From Fusibacter sp. 3D3 (GTDB lineage: Bacteria > Bacillota > Clostridia > Peptostreptococcales > Acidaminobacteraceae), in NCBI RefSeq assembly GCF_001748365.1, contig NZ_BDHH01000016.1, forward strand, positions 63,372 through 127,371: DNA of 64,000 bases. The letters are read 5' to 3'. A program made the position numbers and the translations under genes. Below, in pieces: positions 24,829-34,734 of the stretch. The notes beneath the pieces were generated by a model. It searched no databases, was not told the DNA's origin, and saw only the letters and a list, made by a program, of their open reading frames with translations. Positions within the stretch are counted from its first letter, which is position 1. Every line of letters starts with the position of its first letter.

Positions 24829-25362
24829 TTGGAAATTCAAGATATAACGTATTTGATTAATGTTCATGGCAAGGATATATATAATTTCTGTAGACAGTTG
24901 ACGAAAGATAAAGAGGAAGCAGATGAACTCTATCAAGATACCTTTTTAAAAGCACTAGAACTCTGCGACAAAATAGATCAAGCCAACAATCCGAAGAGTT
25001 ATTTGTTGTCCATTGCAGTTAAACTCTGGAAAAATCGCAGGCGCAAATTTGCTTGGAGAAAAAGAATTGTGACGATGACAAGTTATCAAGAGGCGGTGGA
25101 TTGTGAATCCAATCTGCTCGACAATGTTCAAACGCCAGAAGAGCTATTGATGGAAAAAGAAAATTTGAAAATGGTCGTTAGAGCGGTTAACCATCTAAAG
25201 GCAGAATATCGAATTCCAATGTATCTTTGCTATGCAGCTGAAATGCCATTAAAGGAAATCAGCCAAATTTTAAATTTGCCAGAGGGGACTGTAAAGAGCA
25301 GACTCTTTAAAGCAAGAAATGAGGTCAAGCAATATTTGGAGGTTAATGGATATGGAAGATAA
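24829..25362 (+). CDS. ECF-type RNA polymerase sigma factor (second copy)
   Basis: The protein of ~177 residues has region 2 (DIYNFCRQLTKDKEEADELYQDTFLKAL ... within residues ~15-75) and region 4 (about 120-175; MPLKEISQILNLPEGTVKSRLFKARNEV). I take the TTG at 24829 as start, because GGAGG at 24816-24820 gives 8 bases of spacing; a GTG at 24814 overlaps that site. The gene overlaps the next one, a membrane protein with anti-sigma layout. The 145 bases upstream look like a decayed reading frame without a recognisable family. Confidence 0.9.
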   Translation: MEIQDITYLINVHGKDIYNFCRQLTKDKEEADELYQDTFLKALELCDKIDQANNPKSYLLSIAVKLWKNRRRKFAWRKRIVTMTSYQEAVDCESNLLDNVQTPEELLMEKENLKMVVRAVNHLKAEYRIPMYLCYAAEMPLKEISQILNLPEGTVKSRLFKARNEVKQYLEVNGYGR

Positions 25363-26512
25363 AGACCTAAATCGTTTACTCAAAAATGCCCTTTCAAGCA
25401 ATTATGAACCTGAATCGAAGCTCGACACAAAAATAATGCAAAAAGCGAGGGAAAATGAAATGAGAAATAACCGAAAAGTAAAAATGTCCGCAATTGTAGT
25501 AGTTTGTTGCATCCTGTTATGTTTTTCAATTGTATCATTTGCAGCATGGCAATATTTGACACCCAAAGAAATCGCAGTTGGCGTTGGGAATGGCTTGTTG
25601 GCATCTGCTTTTGAAAGCGATGACGCCATTATAATGGATGAATCTCAATCTTATGGTGACTATACAGTGACACTACTTGGTGCTGTATCGGGAAGTAATT
25701 TAACCGATTTTTATTCTGATGGACAGTTAGTCTCAGAACGCACTTATGCTGTGATAGCCATATCTAAAACAGATGGTACGCCAATGCCGATGACCTCTGA
25801 TGAAGATTATGGGAAAGTGCCGTTCTTTGTATCCCCTTTTATACAAAGCCTTAATCCTCAGCAGTTCAATATTGTGACGATGAATGGTGGTTATTCTGAA
25901 ATCGTTAAAGAGGGGATTATGTATCGGATCCTCGAATGTGATAATGTTCAATTATTTGCAGATCGGACACTCTATTTAGGCGTTTCCAACTCAAATTTTT
26001 ACGAGCGATCAGCGTATGAGTATGATGAAACGTTGGGGATTATTTCAGTGAATGAAAGTTACGAAGGCATGAATCTTTTATTTGATTTTCCACTAGATTC
26101 GCATAGAGCAGATAAAGCAGCAGCAGAGCAGTACTTGAGAGAATTTGCAGAGGCAGAGTCAGAGTCCAATAAAATGAACTCAGAAGAAAAGAATCCAGAA
26201 GATGTGAGGCAGGATGAAGTGAACAATGCAGTCCTTGAAATGAACCAAGATCTTACGGTTGATGAAATCATAAAGGAATGGACATTGATTTATGAAGAAA
26301 AAACAGAGCCTGATCAAGACGGTAGAATTCATTATGGTTATAAAACCTCAATGGGGTCAGGATCTGGTATTGTGGCAGAGATGGCGTTATTTGAAACGGG
26401 TGAAGTGGGTTATTCTAAATCGATGAGTTATGATGAAAATTATGCTGTGGTTTTTTATAGAGATGACAAAGGAGATATAAAAGTATCTATTTATGAGCGG
26501 GTTAACGAATAG
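25352..26512 (+). CDS. Probable membrane anti-sigma factor paired with the second sigma factor
   Basis: This protein of ~386 residues has a short cytoplasmic N-terminus, one membrane helix (about residues 40-62; AIVVVCCILLCFSIVSFAAW) and a long extracellular domain with an acidic, Glu/Ser-rich stretch near 265-300. Overlap with the sigma gene indicates a sigma/anti-sigma pair. GGAGG at 25338-25342 fits the ATG at 25352; ATG 25346 is too close and ATG 25319 lies deep in the sigma gene. The extracellular part is not recognisable as a known enzyme. Confidence 0.75.
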   Translation: MEDKDLNRLLKNALSSNYEPESKLDTKIMQKARENEMRNNRKVKMSAIVVVCCILLCFSIVSFAAWQYLTPKEIAVGVGNGLLASAFESDDAIIMDESQSYGDYTVTLLGAVSGSNLTDFYSDGQLVSERTYAVIAISKTDGTPMPMTSDEDYGKVPFFVSPFIQSLNPQQFNIVTMNGGYSEIVKEGIMYRILECDNVQLFADRTLYLGVSNSNFYERSAYEYDETLGIISVNESYEGMNLLFDFPLDSHRADKAAAEQYLREFAEAESESNKMNSEEKNPEDVRQDEVNNAVLEMNQDLTVDEIIKEWTLIYEEKTEPDQDGRIHYGYKTSMGSGSGIVAEMALFETGEVGYSKSMSYDENYAVVFYRDDKGDIKVSIYERVNE

Positions 26513-26536
26513 CCTATAAACGAAACAAAATTTAGA

Positions 26537-26566
26537 GGACAGGCCCATGCGGCATGTCCTTTTTTA
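26537..26566 (+). terminator. Rho-independent terminator
   Basis: GGACAGGC pairs with GCATGTCC (imperfect) across a short CCATGCG loop, followed by six T. It ends the second sigma/anti-sigma unit. Confidence 0.75.
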
Positions 26567-26606
26567 AACGTGTGCAGTCAAATCAAACAAATAAATAGCC
26601 TAATCA

Positions 26607-26635
26607 TTGTAATTCACACTTGAGTAAACTATAAT
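26607..26635 (+). promoter_or_regulatory. Probable promoter of the two-component/arabinose locus
   Basis: TTGTAA (26607-26612) and TATAAT (26630-26635) are 17 bases apart, about 60 bases ahead of the response-regulator gene. Confidence 0.55.
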
Positions 26636-26698
26636 TTTAAATAGGCATGTATAGATTTTTATACTTTACAGTGGCATGACTAAAGGAGTTGTAAGACT

Positions 26699-28345
26699 AT
26701 GTATAGTGTTTTTTTAGTTGAAGATGAGTTTGTTATAAGAGAAGGCATTAAACAACTGGTAGATTGGGAAAGGCACGGGTTTGAATTAGTGGGAGAGGCG
26801 GCTGATGGGGAATTGGCGTGGCCTATGATTCAGAAAAAAAGGCCGGATATTGTCATTACCGATATTAAAATGCCCTTTATTGATGGTCTTGAGTTAAGTC
26901 AAATGATCAGAAGGGAATTACCAGAGACCAGTATCATTATACTGAGTGGTTATGACGATTTTGAATATGCGCGTGAAGCCATTAAAATTGGGGTCAATCG
27001 ATACTTATTAAAGCCACTTCCAAAGGATCAGTTCATCGATGTGCTCAAGCAGGTTAAAAAACAAAAAGATGAAGAAGAAGCAACAAAACGATACAATAAT
27101 CAATTTAGCGATGAGGTACAAGAGTATTTATCCTCTTCTCGGCGCGGTTTATTTGAGGCCATCACATCTGGGAAGACCTCGACTTCTCAAATTTTAGAAC
27201 GCGCTGGTAATTTAGGGATCGATCTAATGGCCGAACAATACAATGTCGTTCTTTTCTTCTTGGAAGAAAATATGGGAAAGGCGCAAAATACCTCTGCTAT
27301 CGCGGAGCTTCAAGAGCGCATTAATAAGCAATGTACCGCAGATTCTCATCAGCTTCTGTTTAGCGTTGGCCTAGAAGTCTTTATTATACTGATCAAAGCG
27401 GATGCAGCACAGATTGATATAGAGTCCCAACGCTGTACTGAAGCACTTCAAAAACAATTTCAGACTTTAGAGGCTAAAATAAGGTGGGTTATTTTGGTTG
27501 GACAGCCCGTTTCGAGACTCAGTGGAATCGCGGATTGTTATCGGGAAGCGAGACGTACTTTTTTCAGACGCAAGCATATGGTTGCCAATCAAATTTATCA
27601 GATTGAATCACAGCCTGAAGAGGAACTGTCAGTAAAACCACAGATCATTGATTTTAATTTAAATGATCTTGATCCAGGTAAGGTCGATCAGCGCATTATT
27701 TTAAAATTTTTAAACAATGGCATTCAAGAAGACGTTTCTGATTTTACAGAAAGTTATTTCGAAGAGATTGGAAAAGCAGGCATGAACTCTACTTCTTTTT
27801 GTCAATACATGGTTTTGAGCATTCAATTTACGGTCAATGCTTTTCTTGAGCGAATTGGCTACGAGAAACCAAGTGATTTATTAGGCGGCGATATCAAACT
27901 GGAAGAGGCAATCGCATCGAAAACGACTGTCAGTGCCTATATTGTGCAGTTGCTTTCAAGGGCCCTCATGCTGCGTGATAATCTTGTGAAAAATCGGTAT
28001 TCAGAGATGCTCGATAAAGCTTTAAAATACATGCGAGAAAATTTTCAAGACAGTACAATTGGCCTCAACACCGTGGCGCAAATCGTCAATGTAAGTCCAA
28101 CCTATTTTAGTTCTGTTTTCAGTCAACAAATGGGCAAAACTTTTGTGGAGAGTCTGACAGAGCTTCGTATGGAAAAGGCAAGAGAATTATTGCGCTGCAC
28201 CAATGAAAGTGGCAGTGAAATTGCCGCAAAGGTAGGTTACAACGATCCACATTATTTCAGTTTTCTTTTCAAAAAAATTAACGGTTGTTCTCCAAGGCAT
28301 TACCGGAATGGAAAGAGGGAGAAAAGTGATTCTAAAAAAGAGTAA
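26699..28345 (+). CDS. YesN-type response regulator with AraC output domain
   Basis: The 548-residue protein has a receiver domain at 1-120 (FLVEDEFVIREGI, phospho-acceptor Asp in IVITDIKMPFIDGL, SGYDDF, and Lys in YLLKPL), a long middle region, and an AraC-type double HTH at ~445-545 (LNTVAQIVNVSPTYFSSVF and EIAAKVGYNDPHYFSFLFKK). It overlaps the sensor kinase gene. Placed directly upstream of a sugar ABC importer and arabinose enzymes, it is most likely the activator of that importer in response to external arabinose or arabinosides. Confidence 0.93.
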   Translation: MYSVFLVEDEFVIREGIKQLVDWERHGFELVGEAADGELAWPMIQKKRPDIVITDIKMPFIDGLELSQMIRRELPETSIIILSGYDDFEYAREAIKIGVNRYLLKPLPKDQFIDVLKQVKKQKDEEEATKRYNNQFSDEVQEYLSSSRRGLFEAITSGKTSTSQILERAGNLGIDLMAEQYNVVLFFLEENMGKAQNTSAIAELQERINKQCTADSHQLLFSVGLEVFIILIKADAAQIDIESQRCTEALQKQFQTLEAKIRWVILVGQPVSRLSGIADCYREARRTFFRRKHMVANQIYQIESQPEEELSVKPQIIDFNLNDLDPGKVDQRIILKFLNNGIQEDVSDFTESYFEEIGKAGMNSTSFCQYMVLSIQFTVNAFLERIGYEKPSDLLGGDIKLEEAIASKTTVSAYIVQLLSRALMLRDNLVKNRYSEMLDKALKYMRENFQDSTIGLNTVAQIVNVSPTYFSSVFSQQMGKTFVESLTELRMEKARELLRCTNESGSEIAAKVGYNDPHYFSFLFKKINGCSPRHYRNGKREKSDSKKE

Positions 28346-29744
28346 AAGCAATCTCAATAAAAGTGTCACTATGACCAAGCAAATTCAGAAATTAATTTTT
28401 ACAGTGATTGTTCCTTTTGTCGCGGTCATCATTATATTGTTTTATCTCATGATGAGTTTTAACCAAAAATACGCCGCATCCTTACAGAATGCCAATACGG
28501 TTACAGAACTCAACTACGAGTTTAAAAATAAGATTGATCAAGATACTTATCAATTCATTATTCGTGCGAAACCCCTAGAAGAATTGCCTCTAGAAGAAAT
28601 TGATCGCGCAAAGCAAATTATTGAGCGTCTGGAAATAACGACAACTTATGGTGAGAATCAATGGCGCGTGGAAGTCATGCTGAATCTCATGGAAAAATTG
28701 CGCCAAGCGATTATCGATATCAGCAATACGTCGGGATATGATACACGGATTGAAATGCTCAACGGAAACGTGCATTCCATCACGACCTTAATTCAATCTT
28801 ATATGAATGATTATACTTATAGCGAAATGAAAGAACTTGCTGCCATACAAAAACAAATTATCAATCGTGTTTCGGTTATGATCTGGGTTACGATTATCAT
28901 ATCAGCGCCCTTTCTCATTTTAATTCTCCTACATTCGTGGCGCTTATCTTCACGGCTTACAAAACCCATTCTTGAGCTCTGTGAAAAGGCTTCCGTGCTT
29001 GGAAGTGGCAATTTCGATGTGGAACCGATTGTGAGCTACAGCGCGGAAATTCAAACTTTGGACCATCGATTTAATGAAATGGCAAATCGAATTGATGAAC
29101 TCTTGGCCTGTGTCAAAGAAGATCAAAATGCGCTTCACAAAGCAGAGCTTGAATTACTGCAATCTCAAATCAATCCTCATTTTTTATACAATACTTTTGA
29201 TTCCGTGGTTTGGCTTGCGGAGACAAAACAAAATGACAAAGTGATTCAAATGGTCACGAGCCTGTCGTCTTTTTTTAGAAATTCACTGAGTAAAGGACAG
29301 GATTTTATTACACTTGAGGTGGAAATCCATCAAGTGACCAGTTATCTTGAAATTCAGCAGATTAGATATTTTGACATACTGGAATATGAAATAGATATTC
29401 CCAATCATTTGAAGACCAGCTATATTCCAAAGTTGACACTTCAACCCATTGTAGAAAACGCCATTTATCATGGCATAAAAAACAAACGGCAAAAAGGAAA
29501 AATTAAGATTTATGCTCAACAAACAGACGCTGATATTTTAATTTCAATTCATGACAATGGGGCTGGAATGACACCTGAACGGCTTGAAAATCTCAAAGAA
29601 GGGTTGCAAAAAAATCAACATTCGGGACTGGGTCTTGAGAATGTGAGCAAGCGACTGGATCTTTATTTTGGTTCGTCATATGGCCTTTGTTTTGAAAGTA
29701 CCTATGGTGAAGGGATGACCGTTACAGTTCGTATCCCCAAATAA
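28326..29744 (+). CDS. YesM-type sensor histidine kinase
   Basis: The ~472-residue kinase has two membrane helices (about residues 18-42 and 185-205) around an extracellular sensor of ~140 residues, then HAMP, the His_kinase block LLQSQINPHFLYNTFDSV (phospho-His in NPHF), and an ATPase domain with PIVENAIYHGI, HDNGAGM and GLGLENV. The GTG at 28326 follows GAGGGAG and overlaps the regulator gene by 20 bases; an ATG at 28308 is also in frame. The extracellular helical domain probably senses a sugar or its binding protein. Confidence 0.92.
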   Translation: MILKKSKSNLNKSVTMTKQIQKLIFTVIVPFVAVIIILFYLMMSFNQKYAASLQNANTVTELNYEFKNKIDQDTYQFIIRAKPLEELPLEEIDRAKQIIERLEITTTYGENQWRVEVMLNLMEKLRQAIIDISNTSGYDTRIEMLNGNVHSITTLIQSYMNDYTYSEMKELAAIQKQIINRVSVMIWVTIIISAPFLILILLHSWRLSSRLTKPILELCEKASVLGSGNFDVEPIVSYSAEIQTLDHRFNEMANRIDELLACVKEDQNALHKAELELLQSQINPHFLYNTFDSVVWLAETKQNDKVIQMVTSLSSFFRNSLSKGQDFITLEVEIHQVTSYLEIQQIRYFDILEYEIDIPNHLKTSYIPKLTLQPIVENAIYHGIKNKRQKGKIKIYAQQTDADILISIHDNGAGMTPERLENLKEGLQKNQHSGLGLENVSKRLDLYFGSSYGLCFESTYGEGMTVTVRIPK

Positions 29745-29871
29745 AATGTAACGAAATCGTAAAAAAAAACACTTTTTTCAGAAAAAAACAGGATAATGTA
29801 AAATAAAAGTAAAATTCACGTAAATTATTCTATGGCTAAACCCATGAATGAAAGCTAAACTTAAATTAAGA

Positions 29872-29895
29872 AATACAAAGCTAGGTAATACAAAG
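29872..29895 (+). repeat. Direct repeat AATACAAAG, 15-base period, before the sugar-binding gene
   Basis: AATACAAAG occurs at 29872-29880 and 29887-29895, followed in each case by a TAG-like triplet. Two half-sites about one and a half helical turns apart are a common layout for AraC-type response regulators. This is a candidate site only. Confidence 0.35.
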
Positions 29896-29922
29896 TTAGT
29901 TATGAATAATGGGAGGAAAAAA

Positions 29923-30930
29923 ATGAAGAAGTTTTTAACGTTCTTACTTTTGGCAGCACTTACACTCAGCTTGGTTGCTTGTGGACAGTCTGCCCCAAAT
30001 GATTCTAACAGTAACGCAGCTGCCGGAGGAGGTAGTGAAAAAGGTTTGATTGTTGTGGGATTTTCGCAAGTTGGTGCAGAGTCAGACTGGCGGACTGCGA
30101 ATTCTCAATCTATGAAGGATACCTTCACTGAGGCAAATGGATACAAACTGATCTTTGACGATGCTCAAGGCAAGCAAGACAATCAAATTACTGCAATTCG
30201 TAACTTTATACAACAAGAGGTAGACTATATCGTTGTGGCACCTATCGGTGAAACGGGTTGGGATACTGTATTACAAGAAGCAAAAGACGCTGGTATTCCA
30301 GTGATCATTGTTGACCGTATGATCAATGTCGCTAAAGATGACTTATTTTATTGCTGGGTAGGTTCTGATTTCAGAAAAGAGGGTGATATTGCCGTTGAAT
30401 GGATGAATAAAGAACTTGCTGGAAAAGACGCTGTTAAAATCGTTCATTTACAGGGTACGATTGGATCATCTGCTCAAATCGGCAGAACTGAAGGACTTGA
30501 AGCAGGTGCGAAAGCCAATTCAAATTGGGAAATCGTCGCACAACAAACGGGTGAGTTTACACAAGCTAAAGGTCAAGAAGTTATGGAAAGTATCTTAAAA
30601 CAGACGACTGAAATTGATGTTGTTTATTGTGAAAATGACAATATGGCATTTGGTGCAATTGATGCAATTGAAGCAGCTGGTATGAAGGCTGGTGTGGGTG
30701 GCGATATCGTTGTCATTTCATTTGATGCGACTAATGCAGGCTTGACCATGACACTTGATCAAAAAATAAACTACAATGTTGAATGTAATCCGCTACATGG
30801 ACCACGCGTTGCAAAATTGATTGAACAAATCGAAGCGGGCGAAACACCTGAAAAATTAGCATATGTTGAGGAAGAGGCGTTTGATGCCAAAACCATTACA
30901 AAGGAAATCGTTGATGCACGTTCTTATTAA
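29923..30930 (+). CDS. Sugar ABC transporter, periplasmic-type binding lipoprotein (YtfQ-like)
   Basis: The ~335-residue lipoprotein has a signal ending at LSLVAC and a Peripla_BP_4 sugar-binding domain (IVVGFSQVGAESDWRTANSQ, QEVDYIVVAPIGETGWD, VIIVDRMI, VVISFDATNAG). The opening segment is typical of the galactofuranose/arabinose-binding YtfQ group. GGGAGG at 29910-29915 supports the ATG at 29923; an upstream ATG at 29848 would add a hydrophilic extension before the signal. It is followed by an attenuator and by the rest of the importer. Confidence 0.92.
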   Translation: MKKFLTFLLLAALTLSLVACGQSAPNDSNSNAAAGGGSEKGLIVVGFSQVGAESDWRTANSQSMKDTFTEANGYKLIFDDAQGKQDNQITAIRNFIQQEVDYIVVAPIGETGWDTVLQEAKDAGIPVIIVDRMINVAKDDLFYCWVGSDFRKEGDIAVEWMNKELAGKDAVKIVHLQGTIGSSAQIGRTEGLEAGAKANSNWEIVAQQTGEFTQAKGQEVMESILKQTTEIDVVYCENDNMAFGAIDAIEAAGMKAGVGGDIVVISFDATNAGLTMTLDQKINYNVECNPLHGPRVAKLIEQIEAGETPEKLAYVEEEAFDAKTITKEIVDARSY

Positions 30931-30963
30931 TGAATCCAATAAGTAAACTGTACAAGCAAATTT

Positions 30964-31014
30964 GCGTGGTGCGGAGAACCCAGATATGTCTCTGGGTCTG
31001 TACCACGCTATTTT
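30964..31014 (+). terminator. Attenuator-like nested hairpin after the sugar-binding gene
   Basis: GCGTGGT pairs with ACCACGC, and inside it ACCCAGA pairs with TCTGGGT; ATTTTTAT follows. It lies between the binding-protein and ATPase genes and should lower expression of the downstream components. Confidence 0.7.
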
Positions 31015-31052
31015 TATCTCAATTTTTAACGATTTGGAAGGTGGTGGCGTAA

Positions 31053-32588
31053 GTGTCAGATGAGATTATATTAAAAATGAGGGGCATAAGGAAGGTGTTT
31101 CCAGGTGTTGTCGCTTTAGATCATGTTGATTTCACACTGAGGCGAGGCGAAATACATGCACTTATGGGGGAAAATGGCGCTGGCAAATCTACTTTGATCA
31201 AAGTGTTGACGGGCATATACGAACTGGACGGTGGCGAAATTTTCTTGGGAAATCATCCTAAACCAGTGATCATACATTCCCCTCAGGAAGCAAAGGATAA
31301 GGGAATCAGTGCCGTCTATCAAGAAATCAGTTTATGTCCAAATTTGACGGTTGCAGAAAATCTTTTTATAGGCAGAGAACCTAAAAAACATGGTTTTATT
31401 GACTGGAAAGCCATCCATGAGCGAGCAAGTGCTATTTTAAAATCTTTAGATATTCCTGTCGAATCTACAAAGCCATTAGAGGAATGTTCTATAGCCATTC
31501 AACAGATGGTTGCAATCGCCAGAGCGATAGATATGAAATGCCAAGTTTTAATACTAGATGAGCCAACGTCATCTCTCGACGATGGCGAAGTGGAAAAACT
31601 CTTTAAGTTGATGACACAACTCAAGCAACAAGGCGTAGGTATTGTCTTCGTCACTCATTTTTTGGAACAAGTGTATGCTATTTGTGACAAAATTACGGTT
31701 TTGAGAAATGGTGAACTGGTGGGTGAATACGCAGTGGAGGCATTGCCTCGAATCCAACTTGTCGCCAAAATGATGGGCAAGGATTTTGATGATTTGAAAA
31801 AAATTAAAAATGATGCAGATCTTAAAGTGAAGGACCAACACGCTAAGCCATTAATTGAAGCAGAGGGGCTTGGCAGGATCAATCATATAAAACCTTTTGA
31901 TCTATGCGTTTATAGTGGCGAAGTCGTTGGATTTACAGGCCTTTTGGGGTCGGGAAGAAGCGAGTTGGTCAGAAGTCTTTATGGTGCGGACAAACCAGAT
32001 TGCGGCAAACTTAAAATGCACGATCAAGTCATCAAATTTAAAACGCCAAAAGATGCCATTAAAAAGGGTCTAGCCTATTTGCCTGAAGATCGCAAAAGAG
32101 ATGGCATCATCGACGATTTGTCTGTTAGGGAGAATATTATCATTGCCTTACAGGCGAAACGTGGGCTTTTTAAACCTATGGGGCGCAAAGAAATGGAGGA
32201 TTTTGCAGATCAGTATATTGAATTGCTTCAAATCAAAACAGCCAGTAGAGAAACCCCCATTAAGAATTTATCGGGTGGGAATCAGCAAAAGGTCATTATT
32301 GGCCGTTGGCTTTTAACAAATCCGGAATATCTAATTTTGGACGAACCCACACGTGGCATCGATATTGGGACTAAAACCGAGATTCAAAAGCTCGTTTTAA
32401 AATTGGCAAAAGAAGGCATGGGCATTGCCTTTATATCTTCTGAAATTGATGAAATGCTCAGGACTTGTTCACGGATGATTGTCATGCGTGATCATGAAAA
32501 AGTGGGTGAACTCACTGGAAGTACATTAACCGAAGAACATATCATGAATACAATCGCAGGAGGTGTAAAAGCAGATGAAAAAAGATGA
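31053..32588 (+). CDS. Sugar ABC transporter, double ATP-binding protein
   Basis: The 511-residue protein carries two nucleotide-binding domains, as in RbsA/YtfR/AraG. The first has Walker A GENGAGKST and Walker B LILDEPTSSLD; the second has the degenerate A-loop GLLGSGRSE and signature LSGGNQQK with LILDEPTRGID. It starts at a GTG with GGAAGGTGGTGG upstream and overlaps the next gene by 14 bases. It energises the arabinose-type importer. Confidence 0.94.
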   Translation: MSDEIILKMRGIRKVFPGVVALDHVDFTLRRGEIHALMGENGAGKSTLIKVLTGIYELDGGEIFLGNHPKPVIIHSPQEAKDKGISAVYQEISLCPNLTVAENLFIGREPKKHGFIDWKAIHERASAILKSLDIPVESTKPLEECSIAIQQMVAIARAIDMKCQVLILDEPTSSLDDGEVEKLFKLMTQLKQQGVGIVFVTHFLEQVYAICDKITVLRNGELVGEYAVEALPRIQLVAKMMGKDFDDLKKIKNDADLKVKDQHAKPLIEAEGLGRINHIKPFDLCVYSGEVVGFTGLLGSGRSELVRSLYGADKPDCGKLKMHDQVIKFKTPKDAIKKGLAYLPEDRKRDGIIDDLSVRENIIIALQAKRGLFKPMGRKEMEDFADQYIELLQIKTASRETPIKNLSGGNQQKVIIGRWLLTNPEYLILDEPTRGIDIGTKTEIQKLVLKLAKEGMGIAFISSEIDEMLRTCSRMIVMRDHEKVGELTGSTLTEEHIMNTIAGGVKADEKR

Positions 32589-33675
32589 TCCACAGAGCCT
32601 ATCCAGTAGTAAAGAGAATATAGTCGCAAGCATCATGCATCATCACTTGTTTATGCCTATTCTTGGTCTGATGGTGGTATTACTTTCTAATCTCATCACA
32701 AAACCAGACTTTTTTGTGATTTCTATGAATCATGGGGTTCTATATGGCAATCTTATCGATGTACTCAATCGTGGCTCGGAACTTGTGATTTTAGCCATTG
32801 GAATGACATTGGTCACAGCAGCTTCTGGCGGTCAGGATATCAGCGTGGGCGCTGTTATGGCAGTATCGGCAGCCGTTTGTTGTTCCCTTCTTTCGGGCGG
32901 TGCAGCTTCGACAAATGTCTTACAGATGCCGATTATAGTAGCTGCAATTGCAGGCATCGCTGCATCGGGTCTCTGTGGTGCGTTTAATGGTCTATTGGTC
33001 TCCAAGTTTAAAATTCAACCCATGGTGGCAACCTTAATTCTTTTTACAGCAGGACGAGGGATTGCTCAACTCTTTACCAAGGGACAAAATGTGTATGTAA
33101 GAGTGGATACTTTTAAAATATTTGGCAATTTTATTCCTGGAATTCCGGTGCCAACACCGATTATGATTTCAATTGTGACCGTTATAATCATGGCCATTAT
33201 CTTGAAGACAACAACATTAGGACTTTATGTTCAAAGTGTTGGTATTAATAGCAATGCTTCCCGGTTGGTCGGGCTCAATGCAACGCGGATCAAATTTGTG
33301 ACTTATGTTATCTGTGGACTCCTTGCAGGTCTTGCAGGGTTCATATCCGCCAGTCGAATTTATTCTGCGGATGCGAACAACATAGGGCTTTATCTTGAAA
33401 TGGATGCTATTTTAGCAGTTGCACTTGGTGGTAATTTACTCAGTGGTGGCAAATTCAGCTTTGCAGGTTCCATCATTGGTGCTTTTACGATCCAAGGCTT
33501 GACGACGACTTTATATGCGATGAATGTCTCTGCAGATCAACTGCCTGTCTATAAAGCAGTTGTTGTGGTGATCATCGTTGTACTCCAAAGTCCTGTTGTT
33601 CAGAAACAGCTTAAGCGTATCCAAATGAAGCGCAAATCTGTAAAAGTACTTGAAAAGGGAGGTGTTTCAGCGTGA
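32575..33675 (+). CDS. Sugar ABC transporter, permease 1 (YtfT-like)
   Basis: A 366-residue membrane protein of the RbsC/YtfT group with eight to ten membrane segments. Typical stretches are AIGMTLVTAASGGQDISVGAVMA and GLLAGLAGFISASRI. It overlaps both neighbouring genes (14 and 4 bases), so it is co-translated with the ATPase and the second permease. Two different permeases are also found in the YtfQRT-YjfF galactofuranose system. Confidence 0.93.
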   Translation: MKKDDPQSLSSSKENIVASIMHHHLFMPILGLMVVLLSNLITKPDFFVISMNHGVLYGNLIDVLNRGSELVILAIGMTLVTAASGGQDISVGAVMAVSAAVCCSLLSGGAASTNVLQMPIIVAAIAGIAASGLCGAFNGLLVSKFKIQPMVATLILFTAGRGIAQLFTKGQNVYVRVDTFKIFGNFIPGIPVPTPIMISIVTVIIMAIILKTTTLGLYVQSVGINSNASRLVGLNATRIKFVTYVICGLLAGLAGFISASRIYSADANNIGLYLEMDAILAVALGGNLLSGGKFSFAGSIIGAFTIQGLTTTLYAMNVSADQLPVYKAVVVVIIVVLQSPVVQKQLKRIQMKRKSVKVLEKGGVSA

Positions 33676-34718
33676 AACTTTTAAATAAAAGGCTCAACAC
33701 AGCCGTTTCAAAACAAAAAATGGTTAGTGACACAACTTTCCTGATCCTCGTCACGGTATCGCTTTTTATTGTCATGTATATTGCAGGGATGATTATTTTT
33801 CATGATCAAGGATTTGCAAAACCGCAGATGTTTTTAAATTTATTGATTTCAAATGCGGGCCTTATAGTCATCGCTTGCGGACTGACGCTGGTCATGATCA
33901 CAGGGGGCATTGATATTTCTGTAGGTTCTGTAACAGCGCTTGTCTGCATGACGTCTGCTTATTCTATGGAAGTATTGGGCACCAGTGCGTACACTTCTAT
34001 TTTAATTGCGCTTGCCATTGGACTTGCATTCGGTGTCGTTCAAGGCTATCTGGTATCGTATTTAAACATTCAACCCTTTATTGTTACCTTGGCCGGCATG
34101 TTCTTTGGACGTGGTATGACGGCAGTAATCAGTAAAGAGATGCTCACGATAAAAAATGCAACTTTTCGTTCATGGGCAGATTTCAAAATATATCTGCCTT
34201 TTGGAACGGTGAATAAATCGGGGATTTATCAGCCTGCGTATATTTATCCGACAGTGATTATTGCACTCATAATCGTTGTTTTGATCGTTTTCATGCTGAA
34301 AAAAACCAAATTTGGAAGAAGTCTTTACGCTGTAGGAGGCAATCAACAAAGCGCTCTCATGATGGGTCTCAATGTCAAGCGCTCAAAAATGATGGCGTAT
34401 GTGCTCAGTGGATTACTTGCGGGTATTGGTGGTTTTCTATTTTGCCTCAACACAGGTGCTGGTTTTGTGGAACAAGCAAGAGGTCTTGAAATGGATGCGA
34501 TTTCATCGTCGGTTATCGGCGGGACGCTTTTATCGGGTGGTGTGGGCAATCCAATAGGAACTCTTTTTGGTGTTTTAATTAAAGGGACTATTGGCAGTTT
34601 GATCACAACACAGGGGACGCTTTCAAGTTGGTGGGTAAGAATCGTGCTTTCAGCACTGCTCTGTTTCTTTATCGTTTTACAAAGCGTTATAACATCGCGC
34701 AAACGCCAAGCGGAATAA
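33672..34718 (+). CDS. Sugar ABC transporter, permease 2 (YjfF-like)
   Basis: The 348-residue membrane protein is homologous to the previous permease ([38 protein letters not shown]). It starts at a GTG overlapping the stop of permease 1. With the binding protein and double ATPase it gives a complete importer with a heterodimeric membrane part. The FGGY kinase gene follows after 16 bases, so sugar uptake and catabolism are one transcript. Confidence 0.93.
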   Translation: MKLLNKRLNTAVSKQKMVSDTTFLILVTVSLFIVMYIAGMIIFHDQGFAKPQMFLNLLISNAGLIVIACGLTLVMITGGIDISVGSVTALVCMTSAYSMEVLGTSAYTSILIALAIGLAFGVVQGYLVSYLNIQPFIVTLAGMFFGRGMTAVISKEMLTIKNATFRSWADFKIYLPFGTVNKSGIYQPAYIYPTVIIALIIVVLIVFMLKKTKFGRSLYAVGGNQQSALMMGLNVKRSKMMAYVLSGLLAGIGGFLFCLNTGAGFVEQARGLEMDAISSSVIGGTLLSGGVGNPIGTLFGVLIKGTIGSLITTQGTLSSWWVRIVLSALLCFFIVLQSVITSRKRQAE

Positions 34719-34734
34719 TCAAAGGGAGGTCTTA

